A stretch of DNA of 64,000 nt from Murdochiella massiliensis (GTDB taxonomy: Bacteria > Bacillota > Clostridia > Tissierellales > Peptoniphilaceae), in the NCBI RefSeq assembly GCF_900059565.1, contig NZ_FIZW01000001.1, positions 186,001 to 250,000 on the forward strand, read 5' to 3'. Below the pieces are notes generated by a model. The model did no database searches, had not been told where the DNA came from, and worked only from the letters and a program-made list of their open reading frames with translations. Positions 36,904 to 45,515 of the stretch are shown here, piece after piece. Position 1 is the stretch's first letter, and the number at the start of each line of letters is the position of its first letter. The translations under genes and the position numbers were made by a program.

Positions 36904-38283
36904 ATGCGGGAAACGATTTTGAATATATTGAAGAAAAAAGAGCTTGCCGGCTGGATTGTCACGGAGGAGAACCTGGCTTCGACAGAACTGTTCTTTGTGA
37001 AAAACAAGCTGGACCAGAACCGCCTTTGCGAGACCACCGAAACGACGGTAGAGGTCTTTGTTGATTTTGAAGAAGCGGGTGAAGACGGCGTCGAACGCTA
37101 TAAAGGCAAGGGAGAGGCGCTGCTTTCTGCAGGGGACTCCGCAGAGGAGATCGAGGCACGTATCGATAATGCCATCGTCTCCGCGCGTTTTGTGAAAAAC
37201 AAGTGGTATCCGATGGCAACCAATACCGCGCAGGCGAAAGTGTCGTCTGATGCATTGGCACAGCCTGATGCGGGGACCGCAGCGTTCGATGCGGCTCTTC
37301 ATGCGGGGGCTGATGCGAAGTCCACCGCGTTCGATACGGCGTCTCCTTCCAACACGGAGACGCTGAAAACGCAGTATGATGCGCTTTATGAGGCACTGTT
37401 TGCGGACTACGGCATGTCGTCGCAGGTTAATTCGGTGGAGCTTTTTGCTGTGGACGGAACGCGCCATGTGCTGACGTCTACCGGGACGGAAGTGACGTAT
37501 CCGGTGCATCGCTTCGTTTTTGAGCTGGTGACGGATGCCAAGGGAGCGACGGAGAGTGTGGAAATCTTTAATGATTATACCTTCGGCCTTCTTGATGTGG
37601 AGCAGGTGCGTGACGTCGTGAAGACACAGTTGGCCGATACGGAAGCGCGTGCCGCTGCGGTGAAGGCACCGAAGCTGGAAAACATCAACGTCATTTTGCG
37701 CGGAAGCGCCGTGGAGGATCTGTTGAGCCTTTATGTGGTGCAGGCTTCGGATGAAGCGGTCTACAGCGGTTTTTCGCGTGCTAAGATTGGTGAGCGTTTT
37801 ACGGGAGAAAATGCTCTACAGCCGCTCAATATTCGCATGGATCCTTCGCTTTCTCATGCCGTGGAAAAGGCCCCGATTGATAAAGATGGTGTGTTGTTGC
37901 ATCCTTATGATCTTTATCGCGATTCGGTGGTGCAGAATTTCCGTACATCGCAGCAATTCAGCTCCTACATGGATCGAGAAAATATCGGTTCGCCGATTCC
38001 ATTTGTGGTAGAGGGATCCGATACGCCATATGAAGACTTTCTGGATGAGGATTATCTGGAAATCTACGTTTTCTCATCGTTCGTGTCTTCTCCTATTGAA
38101 GGGGATTTCGGTGGGGAGTATCGTTTGGCAAAACTCGTGCAAAATGGCAAGACGACGTTCATTACGGGCGGTTCTCTTTCTGAGAATCTTTTCGAAGCGC
38201 AGGATCGCATGGTGTTCAGCAAGGAATGTGAAAAACGCGAAAATTCCTTGGCACCGAAGGCGATTTTGATTCGGAAGAAATAA
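36904..38283 (+). CDS. pmbA: PmbA/TldE protease partner subunit
   Basis: A 459-residue PmbA/TldE-like protein that lacks HExxxH, as expected for the non-metal subunit of the TldD/E pair. C-terminal features are YSGFSRAKIGERFTGE, GVLLHPYDLYRDS and GEYRLAKLVQNGKTTFITGGSLSENLFEAQ. Residues ~113-155 contain an Ala/Asp/Ser-rich insert (DAGTAAFDAALHAGADAKST) that looks like another short expansion. ATG 36904 follows TTAGGAGAGTCGT. It is co-transcribed with tldD. The rho-independent terminator for both is likely at 38606. Confidence 0.88.
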   Translation: MRETILNILKKKELAGWIVTEENLASTELFFVKNKLDQNRLCETTETTVEVFVDFEEAGEDGVERYKGKGEALLSAGDSAEEIEARIDNAIVSARFVKNKWYPMATNTAQAKVSSDALAQPDAGTAAFDAALHAGADAKSTAFDTASPSNTETLKTQYDALYEALFADYGMSSQVNSVELFAVDGTRHVLTSTGTEVTYPVHRFVFELVTDAKGATESVEIFNDYTFGLLDVEQVRDVVKTQLADTEARAAAVKAPKLENINVILRGSAVEDLLSLYVVQASDEAVYSGFSRAKIGERFTGENALQPLNIRMDPSLSHAVEKAPIDKDGVLLHPYDLYRDSVVQNFRTSQQFSSYMDRENIGSPIPFVVEGSDTPYEDFLDEDYLEIYVFSSFVSSPIEGDFGGEYRLAKLVQNGKTTFITGGSLSENLFEAQDRMVFSKECEKRENSLAPKAILIRKK

Positions 38284-38324
38284 GCTTCCGCAGGATTGTT
38301 CATAAATCTGCACGGCTGTTTGTC

Positions 38325-38500
38325 GCATGTTTTTCCTCGCTCAGGCAAAGCCACACCGTTCGCTTGCCGATCGCTTCTCCTCGTCAGGAAAAGCCGTCCC
38401 GTCAGGCAAAGCGGCCCCGTCTGCTCGCCGCGCGCTTCTCTTCGCCAGGCAAAGCCACCCCATCCGCTCGCCGCTCGCTTCTCCTCGTCCTTTCGTCAGC
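38325..38500 (+). repeat. Degenerate repeats of a CAGGCAAAGCC unit
   Basis: Four imperfect copies of a roughly 40-60-bp segment holding TCAGGCAAAGCC...GCTCGCCG...CGCTTCTCCTCG follow the pmbA stop. No gene is supported here. Confidence 0.5.
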
Positions 38501-38605
38501 TTTTTACCTTTGTGGTGGGGACTCGTCGAAGAGGCGGCTCGCGAACGGGGCGGCTTTGTGGTTGGTGTGGAGTGGAAGTCTTGACCGGCCTGTGGCCGTA
38601 TGGAG

Positions 38606-38641
38606 GCGACGGAGCGAAGTAAGCGCATCCGTCGCTTTTTT
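38606..38641 (+). terminator. Terminator downstream of tldD-pmbA
   Basis: GCGACGGA/TCCGTCGC (38606-38613 with 38628-38635) with a 14-nt loop and a following run of T. Confidence 0.7.
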
Positions 38642-38713
38642 AATGCTTGGAGATCGGGCGAAGTGCGGAGTGAACTTCGGAGGGCGAAGGCGCTTTTCGG
38701 GCAGGGACTAGCG

Positions 38714-38785
38714 GAGCGCCGCTGGAAATTCGGATGGCGGCGCGTTTGAAGACGGAGCGCCGCTTAGCATTGCAATGGCGGCGTG
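38714..38785 (+). repeat. Two REP-like GC-rich palindromes
   Basis: GGAGCGCCGCTGGAAATTCG...GGCGGCGCG and a second GGAGCGCCGCTTAGC...GGCGGCGTG in tandem, directly before the 13-unit hairpin array. Confidence 0.7.
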
Positions 38786-38809
38786 ATTTTGGTTCATATA
38801 CTACATGCG

Positions 38810-39375
38810 CGCCCCTGACGAAAGCATGAAAGGAAAAGTTACCAGGGTCCGTGTCCCTGAGAAAGAGTAAATTCGTATAAATGCGAGGGCCCAACGATCC
38901 CTGATGAATTGCTAAATTGAGATGTTATCAGGGCTGGCGTCCCTGACGAAGAGAAAATTGGTGTGAATATCAGGATCCAACGGCCCCTGATGAATTGATA
39001 AATTAAGACGTTATCAGGGACGCCGCCCCTGACGAATGGTTAAAACGAGAAGTTATCAGGGTCGGCGCCCCTGACAAATGGTTAAACTGAGAAGTTATCA
39101 GGGCTGGTATCCCTGACGAATGGCAAGTTCGCGTAAATGTCAGGGCCTAACAGCCCCTGACGAATTGCAAAATGAAGGTGTTATCAGGGCCCATGCCCCT
39201 GACGCAGAATAGATTTTCGTAAATGCCAGGGCCAAACATCTCCTGATCAATTGCGAAATTAAGAAGATATCAGGGACGTCCCCCCTGACGAATGGTTAAA
39301 ACGAAATGTTATCAGGGTCGGCATCCCTGACTAAAGGTATATTTTGTGTTAATACCAGGGTCCGTTTCCCTCAGA
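38810..39375 (+). repeat. CAGGG/CCCTG hairpin array, 13 units
   Basis: About 13 small hairpins, each with arms CAGGG (usually TTATCAGGG or CCAGGG) and CCCTGA around a 6-9-nt loop that varies (TCGGCG, CTGGCGT, CCCATGC and others). They are spaced about 40-44 bp. The linkers fall into a few recurring types, e.g. GAATTGCTAAATTGAGATG, GAATGGTTAAAACGAGAAG and AAATTCGTATAAATG. The 52.7-kb array uses the same units. Confidence 0.9.
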
Positions 39376-39378
39376 AGG

Positions 39379-39560
39379 AGCGCCGCTGGAATGCTGTTGG
39401 CGGCGCAGTCACAGAAGGAAAGCCGCCTTCGGCGGCGTTTTCAAATCGCCGGCCTTCGGCCGGCACCTTCTGTCACCGCTAAATTGCGAAGGCGGAACAA
39501 TCGCCGGCCTTCGGCCGTCACCTTCTGGCATCGTTAAATTGCGGAAGCGGCACAATCGCC
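39379..39560. repeat. REP palindrome and two GC-rich hairpin repeats
   Basis: GGAGCGCCGCTGG...GGCGGCGCAG is followed by AGCCGCCTTCGGCGGC, and then by two copies of a ~70-bp unit holding CGCCGGCCTTCGGCCG, CACCTTCTG and TAAATTGCG. This fills the gap before pdxT with no gene. Confidence 0.7.
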
Positions 39561-39613
39561 GCTATAGTGAAGGCGACGCAACTACCGCTACAGGCTGGCA
39601 CCTCTGAAATAGA

Positions 39614-39650
39614 GGAAATAGCAACCTCTGTTTCAGAGGTTGCTATTTCC
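39614..39650 (-). terminator. Hairpin at the end of pdxT
   Basis: A perfect 17-bp stem (39614-39630 with 39634-39650) with a 3-nt loop. The pdxT stop codon falls inside it. No long T-run follows on the minus strand, so termination may be weak. Confidence 0.6.
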
Positions 39651-40334
39651 TTGCTTAACCGTTTCCAAAAATGCCTCATGCAGACGTGCATCCTCAGTCA
39701 GCTCCGGATGGAAGGCAAGACCGATCTGGGCGCCGTAGCGCACAGCGACGATGCGATCCGAGATGGTACAAAGTACTTCAACCACCGGCGGGCCGCCACG
39801 ACCTCCGTTCACCACATCCACCGGCGCATCGCCACGACTTCCGCTCACCACAACCTCCGGCGTGCCGCCGCCACTGCCGCTCACCTCATCAGCCGCCACA
39901 CCACCATTTCCATCCACCGCCGCGATATACGGCGCGCGAATGAAGACGAGGGGAAAGTCGGTGAGGTTGCCCACGTTTGCGGTGGTGGCAAAACTGGCGA
40001 GCTGTCTTCCGTACGCATTACGCCGAACGGTGACGGGAAGTGTCGCCAGATGGGTTGTTTCATCGCCGTCAAGGTGTTGGGCCAGAAGGATCAGTCCGGC
40101 GCAAGTCGCGAGCACAGGCATTCCGTTTTGAATACGATCGCGCAAGGGCTCAAGCATATGGAGCTTTCGCAATAGACGTCCCTGAACCGTGCTTTCGCCG
40201 CCGGGAAGGACGATGCCGTTGAGACCATCGAGGTCGGAACGTTGACGGACTTCACGTACATCGGCACCGAGACGACGAAGCATTTTTTCGTGTTCGATAA
40301 AGGCGCCTTGGAGCGCCAGAACGCCGATGGGCAT
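39633..40334 (-). CDS. pdxT: PLP synthase glutaminase subunit
   Basis: A 233-residue class I glutaminase that feeds ammonia to PdxS. It has GVLALQGAFIEH at the N-terminus, PGGEST, nucleophile Cys in ATCAGLILLA and the His-Glu pair in FHPELTED. PdxT is usually near 190-200 residues; the extra length is a Gly/Val/Pro-rich insert (residues ~140-185) of three ~12-residue repeats (VSGSGGGTPEVV, VSGSRGDAPVDV, VNGGRGGPPVVEV), placed between the core strands after FIRAPYI. The start codon overlaps the pdxS stop (TAATG). The insert lies away from the catalytic motifs, so activity may persist. Confidence 0.93.
   Translation of the reverse strand: MPIGVLALQGAFIEHEKMLRRLGADVREVRQRSDLDGLNGIVLPGGESTVQGRLLRKLHMLEPLRDRIQNGMPVLATCAGLILLAQHLDGDETTHLATLPVTVRRNAYGRQLASFATTANVGNLTDFPLVFIRAPYIAAVDGNGGVAADEVSGSGGGTPEVVVSGSRGDAPVDVVNGGRGGPPVVEVLCTISDRIVAVRYGAQIGLAFHPELTEDARLHEAFLETVKQGNSNL
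39775..39921 (-). repeat. 36-bp in-frame repeat insert in pdxT
   Basis: Three imperfect 36-bp units rich in CCACCGGC/CCGCC on the plus strand encode the Gly-rich PdxT insert. Confidence 0.7.
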
Positions 40335-41209
40335 TATTGGCCTCGTTCTTCCATAATGATGGCAATTTCGCCGGCATTGATGCCGACCATGGCTTCGCCC
40401 AGGTCTTCTGAAATTTCAGCGATCAATTTCGCATCGGTGAAGTTGGTCACGGCCTGCACGATGGCGGAAGCGCGTTTGGCGGGATTGCCGGACTTGAAAA
40501 TGCCGGAACCGACGAAGACGCCTTCCGCGCCAAGCTGCATCATGAGCGCAGCGTCGGCCGGGGTGGCGACGCCGCCGGCGGCAAAGTTGACGACCGGAAG
40601 TTTGCCGTGATCATGGACATAGCGCACCAAATCGTAGGGAACCTGCAATGCCTTTGCCGCTTCAAAAAGCTCATCTTCCCGCATGGCGGAAAGCTGCCGA
40701 ATCTGGGCATTTACCTTGCGCAAATGACGTACGGCCTGAACGACGTCGCCCGTTCCCGGCTCGCCTTTCGTGCGAATCATGGAAGCGCCTTCGCTGATGC
40801 GACGAAGCGCTTCTCCGAGGTCACGCGCGCCGCAGACGAACGGTGCTTTGAATGCGGTTTTATCAATATGGTAGACATCATCCGCCGGAGAAAGAACCTC
40901 GGACTCATCAATAAAATCGATATCGATGGCCTGCAGAAGCTGCGCCTCCACAAAATGGCCGATACGGCACTTCGCCATCACCGGAATGCTGACGGCCTGT
41001 TGAATGCCGCGAATCATCTTGGGATCGCTCATGCGGGACACGCCGCCGGCGGCGCGAATATCCGCCGGAATGCGCTCCAGCGCCATGACCGCACAGGCAC
41101 CGGCTTCTTCGGCAATCTTGGCCTGTTCCGGCGTGGTCACGTCCATAATGACACCGCCTTTAAGCATCTGTGCCAATCCGCGATTCAGCTCTACTTGTGT
41201 TTTCTCCAT
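40334..41209 (-). CDS. pdxS: Pyridoxal 5'-phosphate synthase subunit
   Basis: A 291-residue PdxS that builds PLP from ribose 5-phosphate, glyceraldehyde 3-phosphate and PdxT-derived ammonia. Hallmarks are [37 protein letters not shown] (catalytic Lys), [41 protein letters not shown] (second Lys) and [31 protein letters not shown]. The start follows GAGGAGATCAAT. It makes a two-gene operon with pdxT. PLP is needed by the aminotransferase encoded 4.3 kb upstream on the same strand. Confidence 0.97.
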   Translation of the reverse strand: MEKTQVELNRGLAQMLKGGVIMDVTTPEQAKIAEEAGACAVMALERIPADIRAAGGVSRMSDPKMIRGIQQAVSIPVMAKCRIGHFVEAQLLQAIDIDFIDESEVLSPADDVYHIDKTAFKAPFVCGARDLGEALRRISEGASMIRTKGEPGTGDVVQAVRHLRKVNAQIRQLSAMREDELFEAAKALQVPYDLVRYVHDHGKLPVVNFAAGGVATPADAALMMQLGAEGVFVGSGIFKSGNPAKRASAIVQAVTNFTDAKLIAEISEDLGEAMVGINAGEIAIIMEERGQ

Positions 41210-41230
41210 ATTGATCTCCTCATGTGCTTT

Positions 41231-41308
41231 TATTCTTTACGTTTTGCTATGTGGTCTTATGTTTAACGTTTTGTTATGTGGACTTATTCTTAGCGTTTTG
41301 CTTATCTT
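41231..41308 (+). repeat. 27-bp tandem repeat, 2.7 copies
   Basis: Copies start at 41231 and 41258 with a partial third at 41285. Each contains ACGTTTTG(C/T)TATGTGG. They lie in the leader region upstream of pdxS. Confidence 0.75.
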
Positions 41309-41315
41309 GGCAACC

Positions 41316-41399
41316 TCATTGCCCATCACGCAGAAATTTCAAAACATCCTGAAACATTCATTGCTCATCACGCAGAAACTGCAATACATCCTGATACAC
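41316..41399 (-). repeat. 42-bp duplication of the hydrolase 3' end
   Basis: 41358-41399 (last 13 codons and stop of the hydrolase) is repeated at 41316-41357. The second copy still reads QDVLKFLRDGQ-stop but lies after the true stop. Confidence 0.85.
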
Positions 41400-42245
41400 C
41401 TTTTGTCGATCCGTCTCCTGCAAAATTTCATGCGCCATGTTGGGATAAAAAATACTTCGCACATTTTTTCCTGCAGCACGGTAGCGCTCTTCCGCCTGAC
41501 GGACACCCTTCGTATACTTGCCGACCGGGTCTTTTTCTCCGGCGATGAGCAAAATACGATCGGCACTGCAGTTGCGATAGGTCTCTGCATGGTTCAGACG
41601 CAGGACAATATCCATCAGGGTCTCATAGCCTTCCTTCGTAAAGGGCTGACCGCAAAGGGGGTCTTCACGGTAGCGTCGTTGATTTTCCTCATTTACGGAG
41701 AGCCAGGCCGTTGGGGGATCACCGCGCTTGCTGAAGGGGCCCGTAACGAGTTTTTGCAGTTTGTGAAGCGGTTTGCCGGAGGGCTGGGTGAGCAAGATCA
41801 GTTTAAGAAAATGGGCCAGGAACGAAGGCGTTTGGCCGGTTCCACAGGCAATCAACAAGTCCACATCGTAAAGCGAGGCATAAATGCGCGCTAAAAAAGA
41901 ACCCATGCTGTGCCCGAAACAGATGGTCTGTTCATGCACGGGGACACTTTGACGGACCAAATCAATATCTTTCAGCACTGTGTCGACGGAAACCATGTCG
42001 CCAAGGGGATGCGGGCGGCTGACGCTTTTTCCATGGCCAAGATGGTCGTGGATCAACACATCATAGCCCTGATCGAATAAAAATTCGGCAAAGTCGTGAT
42101 ACCGTTCCTTATGTTCTTGCATGCCGTGCAAGAGCTGAACCAATGCGCGCGGCACATTGCCGACGGCATCAGGTTCATGCGCATAATAAAGGACATCAAG
42201 CGGCTGATGACAGGCGCTTTCGACCGAATACTGCTTGGGTTGCAT
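41358..42245 (-). CDS. Alpha/beta hydrolase (monoacylglycerol lipase-like)
   Basis: A 295-residue serine hydrolase of the S33/Hydrolase_4 family. It has LLHGMQEHKERYHDFAEFL (oxyanion region), HDHLGHGKS, nucleophile in FGHSMGS, Asp in AGEKDPVG and His in NMAHEIL. There is no signal peptide. The start is the ATG at 42245 (minus strand), which follows GAAAGAAGG; a longer frame to 42266 is less likely. The gene lies 75 nt after the DUF1667 gene and could belong to that operon. Its exact substrate is unknown, with lysophospholipid or monoglyceride likely from family resemblance. Confidence 0.85.
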   Translation of the reverse strand: MQPKQYSVESACHQPLDVLYYAHEPDAVGNVPRALVQLLHGMQEHKERYHDFAEFLFDQGYDVLIHDHLGHGKSVSRPHPLGDMVSVDTVLKDIDLVRQSVPVHEQTICFGHSMGSFLARIYASLYDVDLLIACGTGQTPSFLAHFLKLILLTQPSGKPLHKLQKLVTGPFSKRGDPPTAWLSVNEENQRRYREDPLCGQPFTKEGYETLMDIVLRLNHAETYRNCSADRILLIAGEKDPVGKYTKGVRQAEERYRAAGKNVRSIFYPNMAHEILQETDRQKVYQDVLQFLRDEQ

Positions 42246-42320
42246 AGGACCTTCTTTCCAATTCACTGATTATAACGTTTGTTGAACCCAGGACACCCCA
42301 TATGGTTCAGAGGAAACGTA

Positions 42321-42713
42321 TTAATTTGTCGACGTCTCGTTGTCGGCCGAATCGCAGGCCGCTAAATCGCGCGTCGCTACAATGTTCGCCTCCGTGCCGA
42401 AGAGATGGGGAATAATGCATTCTCCGCAACGGACGGGAGCCTCGACTTCGACCGCATTGATCAGCGCCATGGCAGCGAAAATCTTCTCTTTGGGAATTTC
42501 CCGATCGGTTTTGACCGGCACCACCGGCAAAACGCCGTTATGTACACGTACGGTTGACGCGATATTGCGCAGAGGGGCGGTCAATTCCTGTTTGGCATAT
42601 TGTTCCCCGCGTGGGCAGCGATTGCCCGTCACGAGGAGCGCTTCACTTTTTTGCTCGATCGTCAGCGTACAACCCATGGGGCAGACAATGCAGACCATTT
42701 CTCGTTTTGTCAT
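42321..42713 (-). CDS. DUF1667 protein
   Basis: A 130-residue Cys-rich protein of the DUF1667 family. MVCIVCPMGCTLTI carries three close Cys, NRCPRGEQYAKQEL one more, and VRCGEC two more, suggesting a metal or Fe-S site. In many Firmicutes this gene follows a GlpA-like dehydrogenase and an FAD oxidoreductase exactly as here, so it is probably a subunit of the same complex. The start overlaps the stop of the FAD gene (ATGA). The acidic tail after LAACDS is not conserved. Confidence 0.85.
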   Translation of the reverse strand: MTKREMVCIVCPMGCTLTIEQKSEALLVTGNRCPRGEQYAKQELTAPLRNIASTVRVHNGVLPVVPVKTDREIPKEKIFAAMALINAVEVEAPVRCGECIIPHLFGTEANIVATRDLAACDSADNETSTN

Positions 42714-43960
42714 GACTCCTCCTTGGCGATAAGCCGCAATGGGGAAACGGCCTGTGCGCGCTGTTCAAAGGTGACGTCCACATGAGCCATTTCAGAAGGA
42801 ATGAGCACGTTTCGCTTGTAGGTTGCAAGCAGCATATCGCCGCTATAAAGCGAAAGCACGACGTTTCGCATACGTCGCATGGGACGGAAAAAGAGACGTA
42901 CAGCGTCCTTTGTTTCAGGGTCGATGCGGGAAGGCAAAAGATAGGAAATACCTTCGCCTGCAGAAGTCGCCAGCGTAGCAGGAGGAAACGATCCGTGGAG
43001 AATATATTCGGCCGCATTTTTTCCGGCATTGCGGCTTTCCTGCGTCACGTAATCTACGATATCGTGTACGTGCAACACATTTCCGCAGGCAAAAATGCCG
43101 GGAACGGTGGTTTCCATATGCGAAGAAACTTCCGGACCTTTTGTGCGCGGATGCAGAGCAATTTGTGCCTGACGTGACAGCTCATTTTCAGGAATCAGGC
43201 CGATGGAAAGCAGGAGCGTATCACAGGGAACGTCTCGTTCCGTGCCGGGGATTTCCTGCCATTTGTCGTCTACAGCACAAATGGTCACTCCATGAACCCG
43301 TTCTTTTCCGTGCACGGCCTTAATTTTATGGTGCAGGTAAAGCGGAATATCATAATCGTTAAGACACTGGGCGATGTTGCGGGGGAGGCCGCTCGATTCC
43401 GGAGCAATTTCCACAACGCAGGGAACATGCGCCCCTTCAAGCGTCAAACGACGCGCCATGATGAGCCCAATATCGCCGGATCCATAGATAACCACTTCTT
43501 TTCCGACCATGAGTCCTTCCATGTTCATAAGGCGCTGCGCGGTTCCTGCCGTGTAGACGCCCGCCGGACGGTAGCCTCCGAGCGCGACAGAGCCGGCACT
43601 GCGTTCACGACAACCCATGGCGAGCACAATGGCCTTCGCTTGGATGGTTATCACACCGGAGGAATTCATGGCGACAATCTGCTTATCGGGCGTGATCTCG
43701 ACCACCATGGTCTGCAATACATAGGGAATCGCCATGGCATTCACCTGATCGACAAAGCGTTTGGCATATTCGGGTCCGGTCAGTTCTTCTTTGAACTCCT
43801 GCACGCCGAATCCGCTGTGGATACACTGATTGAGGATGCCGCCCAGTTCCCGGTCGCGTTCAATAATGAGCAGGGAATCGACACCGTTTTTTTTCGCTTC
43901 AATGGCGGCGGCAAGTCCGGCAGGACCTCCGCCGATAATGACAAGATCAATGGTCTTCAT
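42710..43960 (-). CDS. FAD-dependent NAD(P) oxidoreductase
   Basis: A 416-residue pyridine nucleotide-disulfide-type oxidoreductase. It has FAD loop VIIGGGPAGLAAAIEAKKNG at the N-terminus, NAD-binding region EVVIYGSGDIGLIMARRL near residue 165, and FACGNVLHVHDIVDYV as the second FAD motif. It is the companion of the GlpA-like protein and DUF1667; together they resemble a three-subunit glycerol 3-phosphate or related hydroxyacid oxidase. The start at 43960 (MKTIDLVII) is chosen on the FAD motif position and AGGATGG upstream; it overlaps the GlpA-like stop by 14 nt. Confidence 0.87.
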   Translation of the reverse strand: MKTIDLVIIGGGPAGLAAAIEAKKNGVDSLLIIERDRELGGILNQCIHSGFGVQEFKEELTGPEYAKRFVDQVNAMAIPYVLQTMVVEITPDKQIVAMNSSGVITIQAKAIVLAMGCRERSAGSVALGGYRPAGVYTAGTAQRLMNMEGLMVGKEVVIYGSGDIGLIMARRLTLEGAHVPCVVEIAPESSGLPRNIAQCLNDYDIPLYLHHKIKAVHGKERVHGVTICAVDDKWQEIPGTERDVPCDTLLLSIGLIPENELSRQAQIALHPRTKGPEVSSHMETTVPGIFACGNVLHVHDIVDYVTQESRNAGKNAAEYILHGSFPPATLATSAGEGISYLLPSRIDPETKDAVRLFFRPMRRMRNVVLSLYSGDMLLATYKRNVLIPSEMAHVDVTFEQRAQAVSPLRLIAKEES

Positions 43961-45497
43961 GCAAACCATCCTGTTCTGTTTCAGGGTGAGTGCTGTTATC
44001 AAGTGTCGCATCGAGCGTGTCGTCATTCCGGCGGCCGACGTCCGGTTGCATCACATCGGCCTGCCCGTCTTTCAGATGTCCGACGAGCAACTTCGATCCG
44101 CGACTTTCCTTCAGCAGCGTGGTCGGATCCACACCAAGCTCACGCGCTAAGATGGCGATGACACGCGGTGCACAGAAACCGCCCTGGCAACGCCCCATGC
44201 CGGCGCGAACACGACGTTTCACGCCGTCCAGCGTCCGCGCTCCGCCCGGACGGTGGATGGCCTCCACAATCTCCCCTTCGGAGACGGTTTCACATCGACA
44301 GATAATATTGCCGTATAAGGGGTTTTTCGCGATTTGTTCCGCTTTTTCCTCCGCGTTGAGTTGCGCCATGCGCACAAAGGCTTTACGATACGGCTGAAAA
44401 TCCGTTTTTTGCGCAGCGGAAAAGCCGTTATCATGCAACAGACGATCCACTTCTTCCGCAATGGCGGGAGCCGAAACCAATCCCGGCGATTCAATTCCTG
44501 CCGCATGGATGACACCCGGCATGTGTTTTGAGGCATAGAGATGAAAATCACCGCTTTCGGGTTTGGCGCGCACGCCGGTAAAGACGCGAATCGTTTGTCC
44601 GAGCGCCAGATCCGGTACCGATTTGCGGGCAAGGACATCGACATGACGCAGATCATTGTCGTTTACCGTAGTATCGTGTTCATCGCTCACCGCGTCTGCG
44701 GTGGGCCCCACGAGCGTGCTGCCATCATAAGTCGGCGCAACCAATACGCCTTTACCATTTTCCGTCGGCGTTTGAAAAAGAACGGTATGAATACATTCAT
44801 CGTTGGTTTTATCCAACAGGCGATAGACCCCTTTGGTCGGACGTAGACGGATTTCCTTATCGCCGGCCATGGCGGCGATTCGCCCGGCTCCGAGCCCGGC
44901 AGCATTGACAACGAAGCGCGTCTCCATATCTCCGTGCTCCGTATGCACCAAAAGGTGATCACCGCAACGTTCCATGCCGAAAACTTCTGTTTCGGTGAAA
45001 AGTGATAAGCCGTTTTCGATGGCGTTTTCGATCATGCCATAGGTAAAATTAAAGGGATCTACGACGCCGGACGTCGGACAGTAGAGCGCTTTTTTTACGT
45101 TCTTTGCAACACGCGGCTCCAGCGCAAAAATTTCCGGCGGATCCAGCAGGGAGAGCGGAGTCACGCCATTTGCTTTTCCCCGCTCCAACAAAACGTGCAA
45201 CTGAGCAATATCCTCGTCATCAAAGGCCAGAACCAGCGAGCCCACTTGATGATAGGCAAACCCCAATTCTTCACTCAGTTTTGTCATCAGGTGGTTGCCG
45301 CGCACATTCATGGCCGCTTTTTTTGTCCCCGGAATGCAATCAAATCCGCCATGCGCGATGGCCGAGTTGGCTTTCGTGGTTTCCTGCCCGACTTCGGTGT
45401 TCTTTTCCAACAGACCGACACGGCAGGCATATCGGGAGAGTTGTCTTCCGATCGAACAGCCGACAATTCCGCCGCCGATAATGAGTACATCAAACAT
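43947..45497 (-). CDS. GlpA-like FAD oxidoreductase with BFD [2Fe-2S] domain
   Basis: A 516-residue enzyme. Residues ~1-375 are a DAO-type FAD domain (VLIIGGGIVGCSIGRQL; NSAIAHGGFDCIPGTKKA; GIESPGLVSAPAIAEEV). Residues ~400-475 are a BFD-like [2Fe-2S] domain with CRCETVSEGEI and GMGRCQGGFCAPR. This domain order is that of anaerobic glycerol 3-phosphate dehydrogenase-like proteins of Clostridia. A ~45-residue Asp-rich tail follows. The physiological substrate (glycerol 3-phosphate or a 2-hydroxyacid) is not certain. The RBS is AAAGGAGAAATA. It is the second gene of the operon, 18 nt after the aminotransferase. Confidence 0.87.
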   Translation of the reverse strand: MFDVLIIGGGIVGCSIGRQLSRYACRVGLLEKNTEVGQETTKANSAIAHGGFDCIPGTKKAAMNVRGNHLMTKLSEELGFAYHQVGSLVLAFDDEDIAQLHVLLERGKANGVTPLSLLDPPEIFALEPRVAKNVKKALYCPTSGVVDPFNFTYGMIENAIENGLSLFTETEVFGMERCGDHLLVHTEHGDMETRFVVNAAGLGAGRIAAMAGDKEIRLRPTKGVYRLLDKTNDECIHTVLFQTPTENGKGVLVAPTYDGSTLVGPTADAVSDEHDTTVNDNDLRHVDVLARKSVPDLALGQTIRVFTGVRAKPESGDFHLYASKHMPGVIHAAGIESPGLVSAPAIAEEVDRLLHDNGFSAAQKTDFQPYRKAFVRMAQLNAEEKAEQIAKNPLYGNIICRCETVSEGEIVEAIHRPGGARTLDGVKRRVRAGMGRCQGGFCAPRVIAILARELGVDPTTLLKESRGSKLLVGHLKDGQADVMQPDVGRRNDDTLDATLDNSTHPETEQDGLHEDH

Positions 45498-45515
45498 TAT
45501 TTCTCCTTTATCCCA

